Source of the DNA: Roseomonas sp.
Lineage (GTDB): Bacteria; Pseudomonadota; Alphaproteobacteria; Acetobacterales; Acetobacteraceae
Length of the DNA: 64,000 nt
Reading direction: 5' to 3'
Assembly (NCBI GenBank): GCA_020249505.1
Contig: JADCFN010000051.1
Span: 22,491-86,490 of the forward strand
Positions 17,239-25,345 of the stretch are shown in pieces; the stretch's first letter is position 1, and each line of letters starts with the position of its first letter. The notes below the pieces were generated by a model. That model was not told the origin of the DNA and searched no databases. It was given only the letters and a program-made list of their open reading frames with translations. A program made the translations under genes and the position numbers.

Positions 17239-18384
17239 ATGGCAAAACGCGATTATTACGAGGTTCTGGGCGTCGCGCGCGATGCGGGCGAGGATGACCT
17301 CAAGAAAACCTACCGCAAGCTCGCGATGCAATGGCACCCTGATCGCAATCAGGGCAATGCGGAAGCGGAAGCCAAATTCAAGGAATTGAATGAGGCTTAC
17401 GATGTGCTGAAGGATGCCGAAAAGCGCGCGGCTTATGACCGCTTCGGCCATGCAGCCTTTGAACAGGGCGGGCCTGGCGGTGGTGGCGGCGGCGGTCCCT
17501 TCGGTGGCGGCGGGTTCGAGGATATTTTTGAGGAAATGTTCGGCCGCTTCGGCGGCGGTGGGCGTGGTCAGCGCGCGGCGGCGGGCCGAGGTGCAGATTT
17601 GCGCACGCAGGTAGAGGTTTCTCTGGAAGAAGCCTTTGCGGGTGCCAAGAAAAACATCCGCTTCGCGACAAGCGTTTCCTGCGAAGCCTGCAAGGGTGTT
17701 GGCGCGGAAGGTGGCGCGGCTTCCGGCGCACAGACCTGCGGTACCTGTCAGGGTAGCGGCAAGGTCAGGGCGCAGCAGGGGTTTTTCCTGGTGGAGCGTA
17801 CCTGCCCCACCTGCGGCGGCCAGGGCCGCATCATCAAGAACCCTTGCAAGATTTGCCGTGGTGCCGGGCGTGTGCAGCGCGAACGCAACCTGAATGTCTC
17901 GGTTCCTGCCGGCGTTGATGATGGCACGCGTATCCGCCTGACCGGTGAGGGTGAGGCCGGGCAGCGCGGCGCGCCGGCGGGTGATTTGTATGTGGATATC
18001 GCGGTCAGGCCGCATCCGATTTTCCAGCGCGATGGCGCGAATATTCTGGTGCGCGTGCCGCTGCGCATGACGCAGGCAGCCCTTGGTGGGCATGTGGAAG
18101 TACCCAGCATTGATGGCGGGCGTTCAAAAGTGACAATCCCCGCCGGCACACAGACGGGCGATCAATTCCGCCTGCGCGGCAAGGGGTTTTCGGTGCTGCG
18201 GTCAGCCGCGCGCGGCGATATGTATGTGCAGGTCATGGTGGAAACGCCGCAGAACCTCTCGCCCAAGCAGCGCGAATTGCTGGAACATTTCGAAACCGAG
18301 GCGGAGAAGGGCGGTCGCACCAGCCCGGAAAGCGAAGGCTTCTTCGCCAAGGTCAAGGAATTCTGGGACGGGCTTGGCAGGTAA
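17239..18384 (+). CDS. dnaJ: chaperone DnaJ (Hsp40)
   Basis: A 381-residue type I J protein that stimulates the DnaK ATPase and delivers clients. The J domain begins [12 protein letters not shown] and has HPD in MQWHPDRN. A Gly-Phe-rich linker follows, near residues 75-110. Four zinc-finger repeats come next: [24 protein letters not shown] and CKICRGAG. The C-terminal client-binding domains complete it. The ATG at 17239 is chosen because homologues begin MAKRDYYE; a longer frame upstream is not conserved. The ribosome site is weak. Confidence 0.98.
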   Translation: MAKRDYYEVLGVARDAGEDDLKKTYRKLAMQWHPDRNQGNAEAEAKFKELNEAYDVLKDAEKRAAYDRFGHAAFEQGGPGGGGGGGPFGGGGFEDIFEEMFGRFGGGGRGQRAAAGRGADLRTQVEVSLEEAFAGAKKNIRFATSVSCEACKGVGAEGGAASGAQTCGTCQGSGKVRAQQGFFLVERTCPTCGGQGRIIKNPCKICRGAGRVQRERNLNVSVPAGVDDGTRIRLTGEGEAGQRGAPAGDLYVDIAVRPHPIFQRDGANILVRVPLRMTQAALGGHVEVPSIDGGRSKVTIPAGTQTGDQFRLRGKGFSVLRSAARGDMYVQVMVETPQNLSPKQRELLEHFETEAEKGGRTSPESEGFFAKVKEFWDGLGR

Positions 18385-18413
18385 CTGCTCAGCGTCGTAA
18401 CCCGCGAGCGGTT

Positions 18414-19616
18414 TCAGCCCTCGCGCCAGGTCGGGAATGGGTCGGGCAGGCGCGCCCAGGTGCGTGGCCCGGCGCGCCATTCCTCATCGGTCAAAAGCGT
18501 GTTCTGCAATGCCGCGCGCAGCCCTGCCTCATCCATGCCGATGCCGATAAAGACGATTTCCTGACGCCGGTCGCCATGGGGTTCCTGCCAATTCGCCTCG
18601 ATTGTGGCGCGCCAATCGGGATCATCCGGCCAACGAGAGGCAGGCTGCGCGGCCCACCAGAATCCTGCCGCTTCATGCCGGCCAATGGCGCCGGCCAATT
18701 GCCATTCCCCCGCCCAGGGCATGCGCGTCGCCAGCCAGAAAAACCCCTTGGCGCGCACCACGCCCGGAAGATCACCTTCAATGAAGCGCTTGAAGCGTTC
18801 CGGATGTACCGGGCGGCGTGCCCGCCAGACAAAGCTGGTGATGCCGAATTCAACGCTTTCCGGCAAATGCTCGCCTGAAAGCGCCTTGATCCAACCAGCG
18901 GAACGGCGCGCCGCATCAAAATCAAAGCGCCCGGTATGAAGAATATGGCCAAGTGGCACCGCCCCCTTAGTGCAGCCGAGGATTTCCGCATTGGGGTTGA
19001 AGGTGGCCAGCAGCGCGGCCAGGCGGCGCAATTCCGCCTCGCTCACCAAATCCTGCTTGTTGACGATGATGACATCGGCAAATTCAATCTGTTCGATTAG
19101 TAAATCCACCAGCAGGCGAGTATCTTCGGGGCCGGCGCTTTCACCCCGCGCGGCTAGGCGGTCGGCGCTGCCGTAATCGCGCAGGAAGCTTTGCGCATCC
19201 ACCACCGTCACCATGGTATCAAGGCGCGCAACATCGCCAAGGCAGAAGCCGTCTTCGGTGCGGAAATCAAAGGTCGCAGCCACGGGCATGGGTTCGCTGA
19301 TGCCCGTACTTTCAATCAGCAAGGCATCGAAGCGCCCTTCGGCTGCAAGCTTGGTCACTTCCTGCATCAAATCCTCACGCAGGGTGCAGCAGATGCAGCC
19401 ATTGGACATTTCAACCAGTTTTTCTTCGGTGCGCGAAAGCGCGCCCGCATTGCCGACCAGGGCTGCGTCTATATTCACCTCACTCATGTCATTCACAATG
19501 ACCGCCACGCGCTTGCCTTCGCGATTGGCCAGGACGTGGTTGAGCAGCGTGGTCTTGCCCGCGCCCAGAAAGCCCGACAGCACCGTGACCGGCAGTCTTT
19601 TATCCAATGCATTCAT
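18414..19616 (-). CDS. COG0523 (CobW-like) GTPase, likely zinc metallochaperone
   Basis: A 400-residue G3E-family GTPase. The P loop [15 protein letters not shown] is at about residues 15-29. The metal-binding GCICC follows near 74-78, with ESTGISEP and NKQDL as further nucleotide motifs and a C-terminal CobW_C domain. Members of this subgroup under Zur control are thought to deliver zinc to enzymes in shortage. Zinc, rather than cobalt or nitrile hydratase, is supported here by the operon: its ATG overlaps the stop of the DUF1826 gene by 4 nt, downstream of a ZnuA-like receptor and a Zur-like box. No cobalamin genes are nearby. Confidence 0.9.
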   Translation of the reverse strand: MNALDKRLPVTVLSGFLGAGKTTLLNHVLANREGKRVAVIVNDMSEVNIDAALVGNAGALSRTEEKLVEMSNGCICCTLREDLMQEVTKLAAEGRFDALLIESTGISEPMPVAATFDFRTEDGFCLGDVARLDTMVTVVDAQSFLRDYGSADRLAARGESAGPEDTRLLVDLLIEQIEFADVIIVNKQDLVSEAELRRLAALLATFNPNAEILGCTKGAVPLGHILHTGRFDFDAARRSAGWIKALSGEHLPESVEFGITSFVWRARRPVHPERFKRFIEGDLPGVVRAKGFFWLATRMPWAGEWQLAGAIGRHEAAGFWWAAQPASRWPDDPDWRATIEANWQEPHGDRRQEIVFIGIGMDEAGLRAALQNTLLTDEEWRAGPRTWARLPDPFPTWREG

Positions 19617-20245
19617 GGCAGAAATCCCGGTTCATCAATACAAAACAGCAATCGGCCCCGGCGGTTTTCCGACAAATGGGAAACGGGCGGGGAGCGGTGC
19701 AAGCAGGCATCGCCAAGCGCCGCCGGATGGGCGCGGCCTTTTACCAGCGCCACGGCGCAGCTTGGGATTTGGTGCGGCGCGCGGCATTGCGGCCCACACA
19801 TGGTAAATTGCGTGCCCGGACCATGATAAGTGCAAAGCAGGCGCAGCCTGACCGCATCGCAGTGAAAGCGTCGGCAGGAATCATCATTCACACCCGCAAG
19901 GCTCGCACGGATTTCCGATTTTTGCGTGATGGTGGCAAAGAAGCGACCCAGCAGCAGCATATCTGACAGCAGCGCCGCAGAGGCAGGCGCGGGAAGTTCC
20001 TGCACAATCTGGTCCACCGCATCTTCCGGACTGCCGCGGCCAATGGCGCCAAAGGGCAGGTGCTGCAACAAGGTACCGATTTCAGCCTTCCAATTGGAAG
20101 GCATTGGCCTCAGCCAAATCGCCAGCGCCACATCGGGGCGGAAAATCTCGAACAAGACATTTTCATCGCGACTGCTGATGGCGCTTGGGCAAATCGGGCT
20201 CAGCGCATCGGCTTCTGGCGGGAAGACCTCACAGACGAAGCTCAT
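19613..20245 (-). CDS. DUF1826 domain protein of the zinc operon
   Basis: A 210-residue protein. Near the middle it has [20 protein letters not shown], which fits DUF1826, a family whose genes are commonly found beside COG0523 zinc GTPases. Two further Cys-containing stretches ([14 protein letters not shown]) could touch metal, but no function is established to my knowledge. The ATG at 20245 ([13 protein letters not shown]) is chosen because it lies 13 nt after the upstream stop and has GAGGAAAG before it. An earlier start would overlap the beta-barrel gene. The stop overlaps the GTPase start in ATGA. Confidence 0.8.
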   Translation of the reverse strand: MSFVCEVFPPEADALSPICPSAISSRDENVLFEIFRPDVALAIWLRPMPSNWKAEIGTLLQHLPFGAIGRGSPEDAVDQIVQELPAPASAALLSDMLLLGRFFATITQKSEIRASLAGVNDDSCRRFHCDAVRLRLLCTYHGPGTQFTMCGPQCRAPHQIPSCAVALVKGRAHPAALGDACLHRSPPVSHLSENRRGRLLFCIDEPGFLP

Positions 20246-20258
20246 GCTGCGGCTTTCC

Positions 20259-21455
20259 TCAAAACCCGCCGCGCCAGGAAAGCCGCGCCAGCACCGCATG
20301 CGTGGTTCCGAGCTGGCCGGAATCCTCGATCAACTGCCGTCCATATTGGTAGCCCACATCAAGCCCGAAGCCATGGCCGATATCGCGCCCGATGGAAGCT
20401 TCCAGGTAGTTTTCCGTGGGCAGCGTATCCAGGCTGCGCTTGCGCTGGTCACGCTGCCAGGCAAGCGTGCCGCGCCAATCATCTATGCGATGCTGCGCGC
20501 CGAGGGTCGTGAAATTGCGCCGCTCAGCGATGGTGGTTTCCTCACCTTCATCGGTCTCGAAACGCGGGCGGCCTTCGGCGTTGCGGAACTGCACAGCCTC
20601 GGCAAAGAACAGCGTGCGATGCGCCGCTGACCAGCGCTGTTCATAACGCAGCGCGGCGGAATAACCCCATTCGCGTGCCGTGCCATCTTCCTTGCCCGCG
20701 GCGCGGGAAACCAGCGATAGCTGATAGGAAAGCCCGGGCGCAAAATCGAATTTATCGCCATCCAAGGACAGGGCGAAATTATCCATCTGCCCGTTATTGG
20801 AAGGCCCGCCCTGCTGTTCGGTATTTCGGTTGTAGCGTTCATAACGCTCATCACAGCAGCGCCGGCGTGTCAGCCAGGTTGAGGACAGAAAGGTGCGATC
20901 AAGCGTGAAGGCGGCGGCGGAAATGTCATGCTCGCCAAAGCGTGGATCAGCCAGGAAATTCCAGGTGCCGCCCACACCCATGGCATCGCCAATCATCTGC
21001 ACTTCATGGGCGCGGATGCGGGTCAGGATCCCGGGGAAATCATGATGGCCGCGGCCGAAGGGGGCGACAAAGCGCCCGCCATAAAGCGTGAGGGCATCAT
21101 CCGGTTTCCATTCCGCGAAAAACGCTTCCAGGAAGGCGGATTGGCGGCGAAAGCCGATCACGCCATCCATCGGGAAGCCGCCCAAAGCATCGCCTTCGCC
21201 GATCGGTTCAAACGCCACCACGGTTTGCAGCGAAAGCCCGGGCGCGATGTGAAAGCCGGTGGCGACTTCACCGAAAAGATAAAGGCTCGTGCCGCGCCGG
21301 GCGGAATCCTTGGCGTTGAAGGTTGAAACGCCATAGAGGCCGAGATCAGCCTCGCCCGAAACATGCGGGGTGAAGCCCTGGGCCTGGGCGGTGGTCAGGG
21401 CGCCAAGGCTTGCAATCGCGCCAAAGGCCAGGTTGCGAAGGCTGGTCATGATCAT
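20259..21455 (-). CDS. outer-membrane beta-barrel protein of the zinc operon
   Basis: A 398-residue protein with a signal peptide (MIMTSLRNLAFGAIASL..., cleavage after AQA near residue 25). The body has alternating amphipathic strands and the last residue is Phe in LARLSWRGGF, the C-terminal signature recognised by the BAM complex. There is no TonB box or plug, so it is porin-like, not a TonB receptor. A CC pair sits in RRRCCDERYERY. Its ATG overlaps the stop of the znuA-like gene in ATGA, so it is co-translated with a zinc receptor. The inference is that it helps zinc or a zinc complex cross the outer membrane. Confidence 0.75.
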   Translation of the reverse strand: MIMTSLRNLAFGAIASLGALTTAQAQGFTPHVSGEADLGLYGVSTFNAKDSARRGTSLYLFGEVATGFHIAPGLSLQTVVAFEPIGEGDALGGFPMDGVIGFRRQSAFLEAFFAEWKPDDALTLYGGRFVAPFGRGHHDFPGILTRIRAHEVQMIGDAMGVGGTWNFLADPRFGEHDISAAAFTLDRTFLSSTWLTRRRCCDERYERYNRNTEQQGGPSNNGQMDNFALSLDGDKFDFAPGLSYQLSLVSRAAGKEDGTAREWGYSAALRYEQRWSAAHRTLFFAEAVQFRNAEGRPRFETDEGEETTIAERRNFTTLGAQHRIDDWRGTLAWQRDQRKRSLDTLPTENYLEASIGRDIGHGFGLDVGYQYGRQLIEDSGQLGTTHAVLARLSWRGGF

Positions 21456-22399
21456 GCGGCGTCCCCCCGCATTGCAGGCACCATCAGGGAAAGATTGTGC
21501 CGGAACATCGCTTCATAGGTTGGCGCCGGGCCGGCCTCGGCGGAAAGCGCATCGGCAAAAAGCCGCCCGCGCACACGCAAGCCGGTTTCCTGCGCGATGC
21601 GTTGCAGCGTTGCAGGATTGCTCATGTTTTCCATGAAAAGCGCGGTGATACTCTCAGCCTTGATCTGGCGGATCAGCCGCCCGACTTCGGCGGCTGAGGG
21701 CTCGGCCTCTGTGGAAACACCCTGGGGGGCCAGGAAGCGCACGCCATAGGCATCACCGAAATAGCCAAAGGCGTCGTGGCTGGTGACAATCTTGCGCCGC
21801 GCTGCGGGGACTTTGGCGATTTCCGCGCGCACCCATTGGTCCAGCGCGGCAAGGCGTGCGGCATAGGCTTCGGCATTACGGCGATACAGCGCCTCGCCAC
21901 CCGGATCGGCGGCGACCAGCCCACCAGTGATGTTGCGAATGTAGTGCTGCGCCAGGCCTAAATCCTGCCAGGCATGCGGGTCCGGCACCTGGCGCGGCCC
22001 GACTGAATGGTTGTGCCGCCGCCCCGCCCCGCCATGGTCATGCCCGTGATGCGCATGGGCTTCCATCATGCGCGGGGTGATGCCCTCGGTCGTTGTGACC
22101 AACCGCCCTTTGAAGCCAGAGGAACGGATCATGCGATCCAGCCAGCCTTCAAAGCCGAGGCCATTGCGGATCATGACCGCGGCATTGGTGAGTGCGGCGG
22201 CGTCAGATGGCTTGGGCTGAAAGCCATGCGCATCCTGATCCGCCCCGGCAATGGCACGGAGCGTGATGCGATCCCCGCCGATCTGGCGCGTCATATCCGC
22301 AAGGATGGAAAAGGACGCGACGACCGAAAGCCTTTGTTGGGCCAGGGCGGGCCTGACCAGCAACAAGGCGGGGGAGCAAAGCAGGGCGCGACGAAGCAT
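21452..22399 (-). CDS. znuA: ZnuA-like zinc ABC-transporter substrate-binding protein
   Basis: A periplasmic receptor of about 315 residues, cluster A-I. The signal peptide is MLRRALLCSPALLLVRPALA. The body has VVASFSILADMTRQIGGD, DAHGFQPKPSD with a metal His, a His-rich loop (HAHHGHDHGG...RRHNHS, near 130-150), DPHAWQDLGLAQHYI and TSHDAFGYFGDAYG. The His-rich loop points to zinc rather than manganese. No permease or ATPase gene is next to it, so ZnuB and ZnuC must be encoded elsewhere if used. The start at 22399 has GAAGG 9 nt upstream. It heads the operon behind the Zur-like box. Confidence 0.9.
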   Translation of the reverse strand: MLRRALLCSPALLLVRPALAQQRLSVVASFSILADMTRQIGGDRITLRAIAGADQDAHGFQPKPSDAAALTNAAVMIRNGLGFEGWLDRMIRSSGFKGRLVTTTEGITPRMMEAHAHHGHDHGGAGRRHNHSVGPRQVPDPHAWQDLGLAQHYIRNITGGLVAADPGGEALYRRNAEAYAARLAALDQWVRAEIAKVPAARRKIVTSHDAFGYFGDAYGVRFLAPQGVSTEAEPSAAEVGRLIRQIKAESITALFMENMSNPATLQRIAQETGLRVRGRLFADALSAEAGPAPTYEAMFRHNLSLMVPAMRGDAA

Positions 22400-22428
22400 G
22401 GGCAAGGGCCTTCGGGGTGGGTCTGGAA

Positions 22429-22443
22429 TGTTATAATGTAACA
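22429..22443. promoter_or_regulatory. Zur-like operator
   Basis: TGTTATAATGTAACA is an inverted repeat of TGTTA around five bases and closely resembles the alphaproteobacterial Zur box (TGTTATA-type dyad). It is 30 bp upstream of the znuA-like start and 59 bp before the divergent regulator gene. It probably represses the four-gene zinc operon when zinc is plentiful. Confidence 0.7.
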
Positions 22444-22502
22444 CTTTCTGCCCCTGTCAAGCCGCCATGGTCCTGCCGCGCGCAACGGTTTAGGTTGCCT
22501 GT

Positions 22503-22868
22503 ATGAGCGACCTGTTGAGCCCCCCACGCGAAGCGGATGATGCGGCGCGGCTTGCCGAAAATGCTGCGCTGGCGGCGCGGCTTTTGCGTGCCTTGGCCAA
22601 TGAGAGGCGGCTTTTGGTGCTGTGTGACCTGGTCGCGGCGGGCGAGAAATCAGTCAATGACCTCGCCGCTAGTGTCGGGCTGTCCCAATCCGCGCTGTCG
22701 CAGCATTTGGCGCTTTTGCGCGATGAAGGATTGGTCGCTACCCGGCGCGCGGGCACGGTGATCTATTATCGCTTGGCGGACCCGAAGGCCGAGGCGGTGC
22801 TGCACACGCTGCACCGCCTATTTTGCGAAGCGCCCAATCAGTCGGGCGGGGTTTCCTCGGGCGGGTAG
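22503..22868 (+). CDS. ArsR-family regulator, SqrR/BigR-like
   Basis: A 121-residue winged-helix repressor. The recognition helix is LSQSALSQHLALLRDEG (residues 60-76), followed by the wing TRRAGTVIYYRL. It has Cys41 in LLVLCDL and Cys108 in LHRLFC, the spacing of the two cysteines that form polysulfide bridges in SqrR and BigR, and it lacks the ELCVCD metal motif of SmtB/ArsR. It may thus sense sulfide or persulfide, though a metal cannot be excluded given the divergent zinc operon. Its 3' end overlaps the convergent VOC gene by 31 bp. The ribosome site is weak. Confidence 0.87.
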   Translation: MSDLLSPPREADDAARLAENAALAARLLRALANERRLLVLCDLVAAGEKSVNDLAASVGLSQSALSQHLALLRDEGLVATRRAGTVIYYRLADPKAEAVLHTLHRLFCEAPNQSGGVSSGG

Positions 22869-23242
22869 TTCAATTCCACCGCGACGCCATTCGGGTCATG
22901 CAGGAAGATTTGCGTCTGCCGATCGCGCGGAATGACGCGTGCCGTATAGGTGACCTTGTGCTTGTCCAGATGCGCGCGCATGGCGGCAAGCCCGGTGCAA
23001 GAAAAGGCGATGTGATCCACAAGGCCCGTGTGGCCAACCTTGCGCTCGGGTAGCCCTTCCTCACCCTGGCGGTCGCCGATCAGATGCACGGTCGGGTTGT
23101 CACCGCAATAAAGCCAATAGCCGGGGAAGGTCAGTGGCGGGCGATAGCCCAATTCAAGCCCGAGGATTTTCTCATAAAAATCCTTGGTGGCTTCCAGATC
23201 CACCGGGCGAAGCGTGTAATGGTTCAGACCTTGCAAGCCCAT
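22838..23242 (-). CDS. VOC-family (glyoxalase / extradiol-like) metalloprotein
   Basis: A 134-residue single-module vicinal-oxygen-chelate protein. It begins MGLQGLNHYTLRPVDLEATK, with a metal His in NHYTL, a second in LVDHIAF and the Glu in VAVELNYPPE, the usual 2-His-1-Glu pattern. The single module means a dimer would form the active site. GGAGGAAA precedes the ATG at 7 nt. It follows the flavin monooxygenase-like gene with 22 nt between, so both are one operon under the divergent TetR gene. The substrate is unknown, perhaps an aromatic or activated thioester. Its end overlaps the ArsR gene's end on the other strand. Confidence 0.85.
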   Translation of the reverse strand: MGLQGLNHYTLRPVDLEATKDFYEKILGLELGYRPPLTFPGYWLYCGDNPTVHLIGDRQGEEGLPERKVGHTGLVDHIAFSCTGLAAMRAHLDKHKVTYTARVIPRDRQTQIFLHDPNGVAVELNYPPEETPPD

Positions 23243-23264
23243 GTCGTTTTCCTCCGTGCCGTTC

Positions 23265-24467
23265 TTAAAGGAATCGCGCATGCGGCGTCTGGCCCAGCAG
23301 ATGCTGACCCACCGCTTCGAAATGCGCGCTGCGGCCTTGCACCTGTTGGCTGACCGCATGAATGTCGCGGAAGCGCCGTTCAAAAGGATTGTCTTCGAAA
23401 ATCGCGGTGGAGCCGGCTTCCTGATAGACGGTTTCCACCACTTCACGCGACGTCTGAATGGCGAAGGTGGACGCAAGGCGGATGGAAACCCGCTCATCAT
23501 TCGTCATCTCAAGCCCCGCTTCGGCACGCGGCCAGCACTCGCGCAGCGTTTCAAGCAACAGGCTGCGCGCCGAACGCCAGCGCGCTTCGCAGCGCGCGAC
23601 CAGACTTTGAATGACATGGCTGTCGCGCATCGGGCGCGTTGTAGCGGCCGGGGTCTTGTCTGACGCCAGCTTGATGAATTCATCCAGCATCCCGCGACAA
23701 ATCCCAAGCGCCACACCGGCAAAGCCGGCCGCATAGGCATGCGTGGTCGTGAAATGATACAGCGTGCCGGCGGTTTGCCGATTGGCCGGCAAATCACGCT
23801 GCACCGTGTAATCATCCGGCACGAAAAGATCCGTCACCTCATAAGTGTCGCTGCCGGTGCCGCGCAGGCCCATGACGCGCCAATTATCGGTGATCTTCGG
23901 CACCTCGCGCTTGAACAGCATGGTGCGATCAATCGGGTTGCCTTCCGCATCGGCGCGCAAGGACCCATCGCGTTCGACAACCTTGCAATGCCCGCCAAGC
24001 CAGGTGCAGTGCCGGCTGCCGCTGGCGAAATGCCATTTGCCGGTCACGCGATAGCCGCCATCCACCACTACAGCGCGGGACTGCGGCCCCATGCCCCAGG
24101 CGAGAACGGCGCGCGGATCGGCGCCCCAAATCTCATAGGCGATTTCGGGCTTGAGATAGGCCGCCGCCATGGAACAGCCGGAAGCCTGGCCGACGCACCA
24201 GGCGGTGCTGGCATCGGCGGCGGCAATCACGATCTGCATTTGCACAAAATCATGCAACGGCACTTCTTCACCGCGGAAGGCCTGCGGCAGCAGGGTGCGG
24301 AACAGCGCCGCGCCATGCAGCGCATCAAGCAATTCCTTCGGCAAGGCGCGGTCGCGTTCGATTTGGTTGGCATGGGCCGCGATGATGGGCGCGATGCGCT
24401 TGGCGCGTTCTGCCGGGGCTTCACCGCCAAAATAGCGGGATTGGGTGATTTCCTGCGCTGCGCTCAT
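23265..24467 (-). CDS. acyl-CoA-dehydrogenase-like flavin monooxygenase (group D)
   Basis: A 400-residue protein with the acyl-CoA dehydrogenase fold. Sequence features point to the HsaA/HpaB-like group of flavin-dependent hydroxylases rather than to true dehydrogenases: the protein has ASTAWCVGQASGC, VTGKWHFASGSRHCTW and RGTGSDTYEVTDLFVP, and the catalytic Glu of acyl-CoA dehydrogenases is not evident. Such enzymes hydroxylate aromatic or sulfur substrates with reduced flavin from a separate reductase. No reductase gene is nearby. The start at 24467 has GGAGGAAG at proper distance. First gene of the operon with the VOC protein, divergent from TetR. Confidence 0.85.
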   Translation of the reverse strand: MSAAQEITQSRYFGGEAPAERAKRIAPIIAAHANQIERDRALPKELLDALHGAALFRTLLPQAFRGEEVPLHDFVQMQIVIAAADASTAWCVGQASGCSMAAAYLKPEIAYEIWGADPRAVLAWGMGPQSRAVVVDGGYRVTGKWHFASGSRHCTWLGGHCKVVERDGSLRADAEGNPIDRTMLFKREVPKITDNWRVMGLRGTGSDTYEVTDLFVPDDYTVQRDLPANRQTAGTLYHFTTTHAYAAGFAGVALGICRGMLDEFIKLASDKTPAATTRPMRDSHVIQSLVARCEARWRSARSLLLETLRECWPRAEAGLEMTNDERVSIRLASTFAIQTSREVVETVYQEAGSTAIFEDNPFERRFRDIHAVSQQVQGRSAHFEAVGQHLLGQTPHARFL

Positions 24468-24538
24468 GAGGCTTCCTCCAGCTTTCGGGCCGGCAGCCGC
24501 CATTGGGTCAAGGCGCTGTCACAGCCCCGTGTAAATCA

Positions 24539-24552
24539 GTCGCCTGACCAAA
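24539..24552 (+). promoter_or_regulatory. 14-bp repeated site, copy 1 (possible TetR operator)
   Basis: GTCGCCTGACCAAA occurs here and again 92 bp on, at 24631-24644, both in the short region between the divergent monooxygenase and TetR genes. The position between genes it could control suggests a binding site of the adjacent regulator. Confidence 0.5.
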
Positions 24553-24630
24553 TACCGCGCTGGGTGATTTTCGTCAATTTCCAGCCTCCTGGTTGCCCTG
24601 GCGGCGAATCGGCCTAGATTGCCCTTATCG

Positions 24631-24644
24631 GTCGCCTGACCAAA
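24631..24644 (+). promoter_or_regulatory. 14-bp repeated site, copy 2 (possible TetR operator)
   Basis: An exact second copy of GTCGCCTGACCAAA, 12 bp before the TetR start codon. Binding here would block translation start or transcription of the regulator itself, consistent with autoregulation. Confidence 0.5.
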
Positions 24645-24656
24645 AGCCCGGAGCCC

Positions 24657-25343
24657 ATGACCAGCCTGCTTGCCCCGATTGACCCATCAGCCAGTGTGCG
24701 CGACCGGATTTTGGATGTCGCGCAAATGCTCTTTGCCGATCATGGCTATACGGGCGCCTCCACCCGCGCCATTGCGCTCGCCGCCGGGGTCAATCTCGCG
24801 CAGCTCCATTATTACTTCGGGTCCAAGCGGGATTTGTTTCGCGCCGCCTATATGCGCGGGGCGGAACAAGTCACGGCAGCGCGGCGCCGCGCTTTGGAAG
24901 GGGCCAAGGCGACCTGGCCTGATGGCCGCGTGCCGCTTGAAGTGCTGGTCCGCGCCTTCGTCACCCCCTTCATGCTGAATGGCAAAACCCCGGAAGGCCG
25001 CGCGACCATGCGCATGCATGCCCGGCTGAACACGGAACCTGATGATATTTCGCGGGAAGTGCTGAGCACGGTCTATGACGACACGACGCTCGCTTACGTG
25101 GAAGCCTTCCGGCAAGTGCTGCCCCACCTGCCGCCGGAGGCCCTTTACTGGAGGCTCTATTTCATGATGGGGGCTTATCGCTACACCCTGCTGCGGTCTG
25201 GTCGGCTTGAGATGATGTCTGGCGGGGTTTGCGATTCGGGCGATTTCGACATGGCGGTGGAACAGATTCTGCCCTTTCTCTGCGCCGGGCTTTCCGCCCC
25301 GGCGCCGGCCGAACCTGTCCCGCCTTTCCCAGCAAAACCCTGA
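24657..25343 (+). CDS. TetR/AcrR-family transcriptional regulator
   Basis: A 228-residue repressor. The N-terminal helix-turn-helix is RDRILDVAQMLFADHGYTGASTRAIALAAGVNLAQLHYYFGSKRDLF (about residues 15-61), followed by an all-helical ligand domain. The tail is Pro- and Ala-rich. It is divergent from the flavin monooxygenase and VOC genes and likely controls them through the two 14-bp repeats. The ligand is unknown. The stop lies 2 bp from the convergent receptor gene. Confidence 0.92.
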   Translation: MTSLLAPIDPSASVRDRILDVAQMLFADHGYTGASTRAIALAAGVNLAQLHYYFGSKRDLFRAAYMRGAEQVTAARRRALEGAKATWPDGRVPLEVLVRAFVTPFMLNGKTPEGRATMRMHARLNTEPDDISREVLSTVYDDTTLAYVEAFRQVLPHLPPEALYWRLYFMMGAYRYTLLRSGRLEMMSGGVCDSGDFDMAVEQILPFLCAGLSAPAPAEPVPPFPAKP

Positions 25344-25345
25344 TT

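Noticed and set aside
16624..18093. A 489-residue open frame on the minus strand
   Set aside because: It is antisense to dnaK and dnaJ; its composition follows their codon pattern and no domain is visible.
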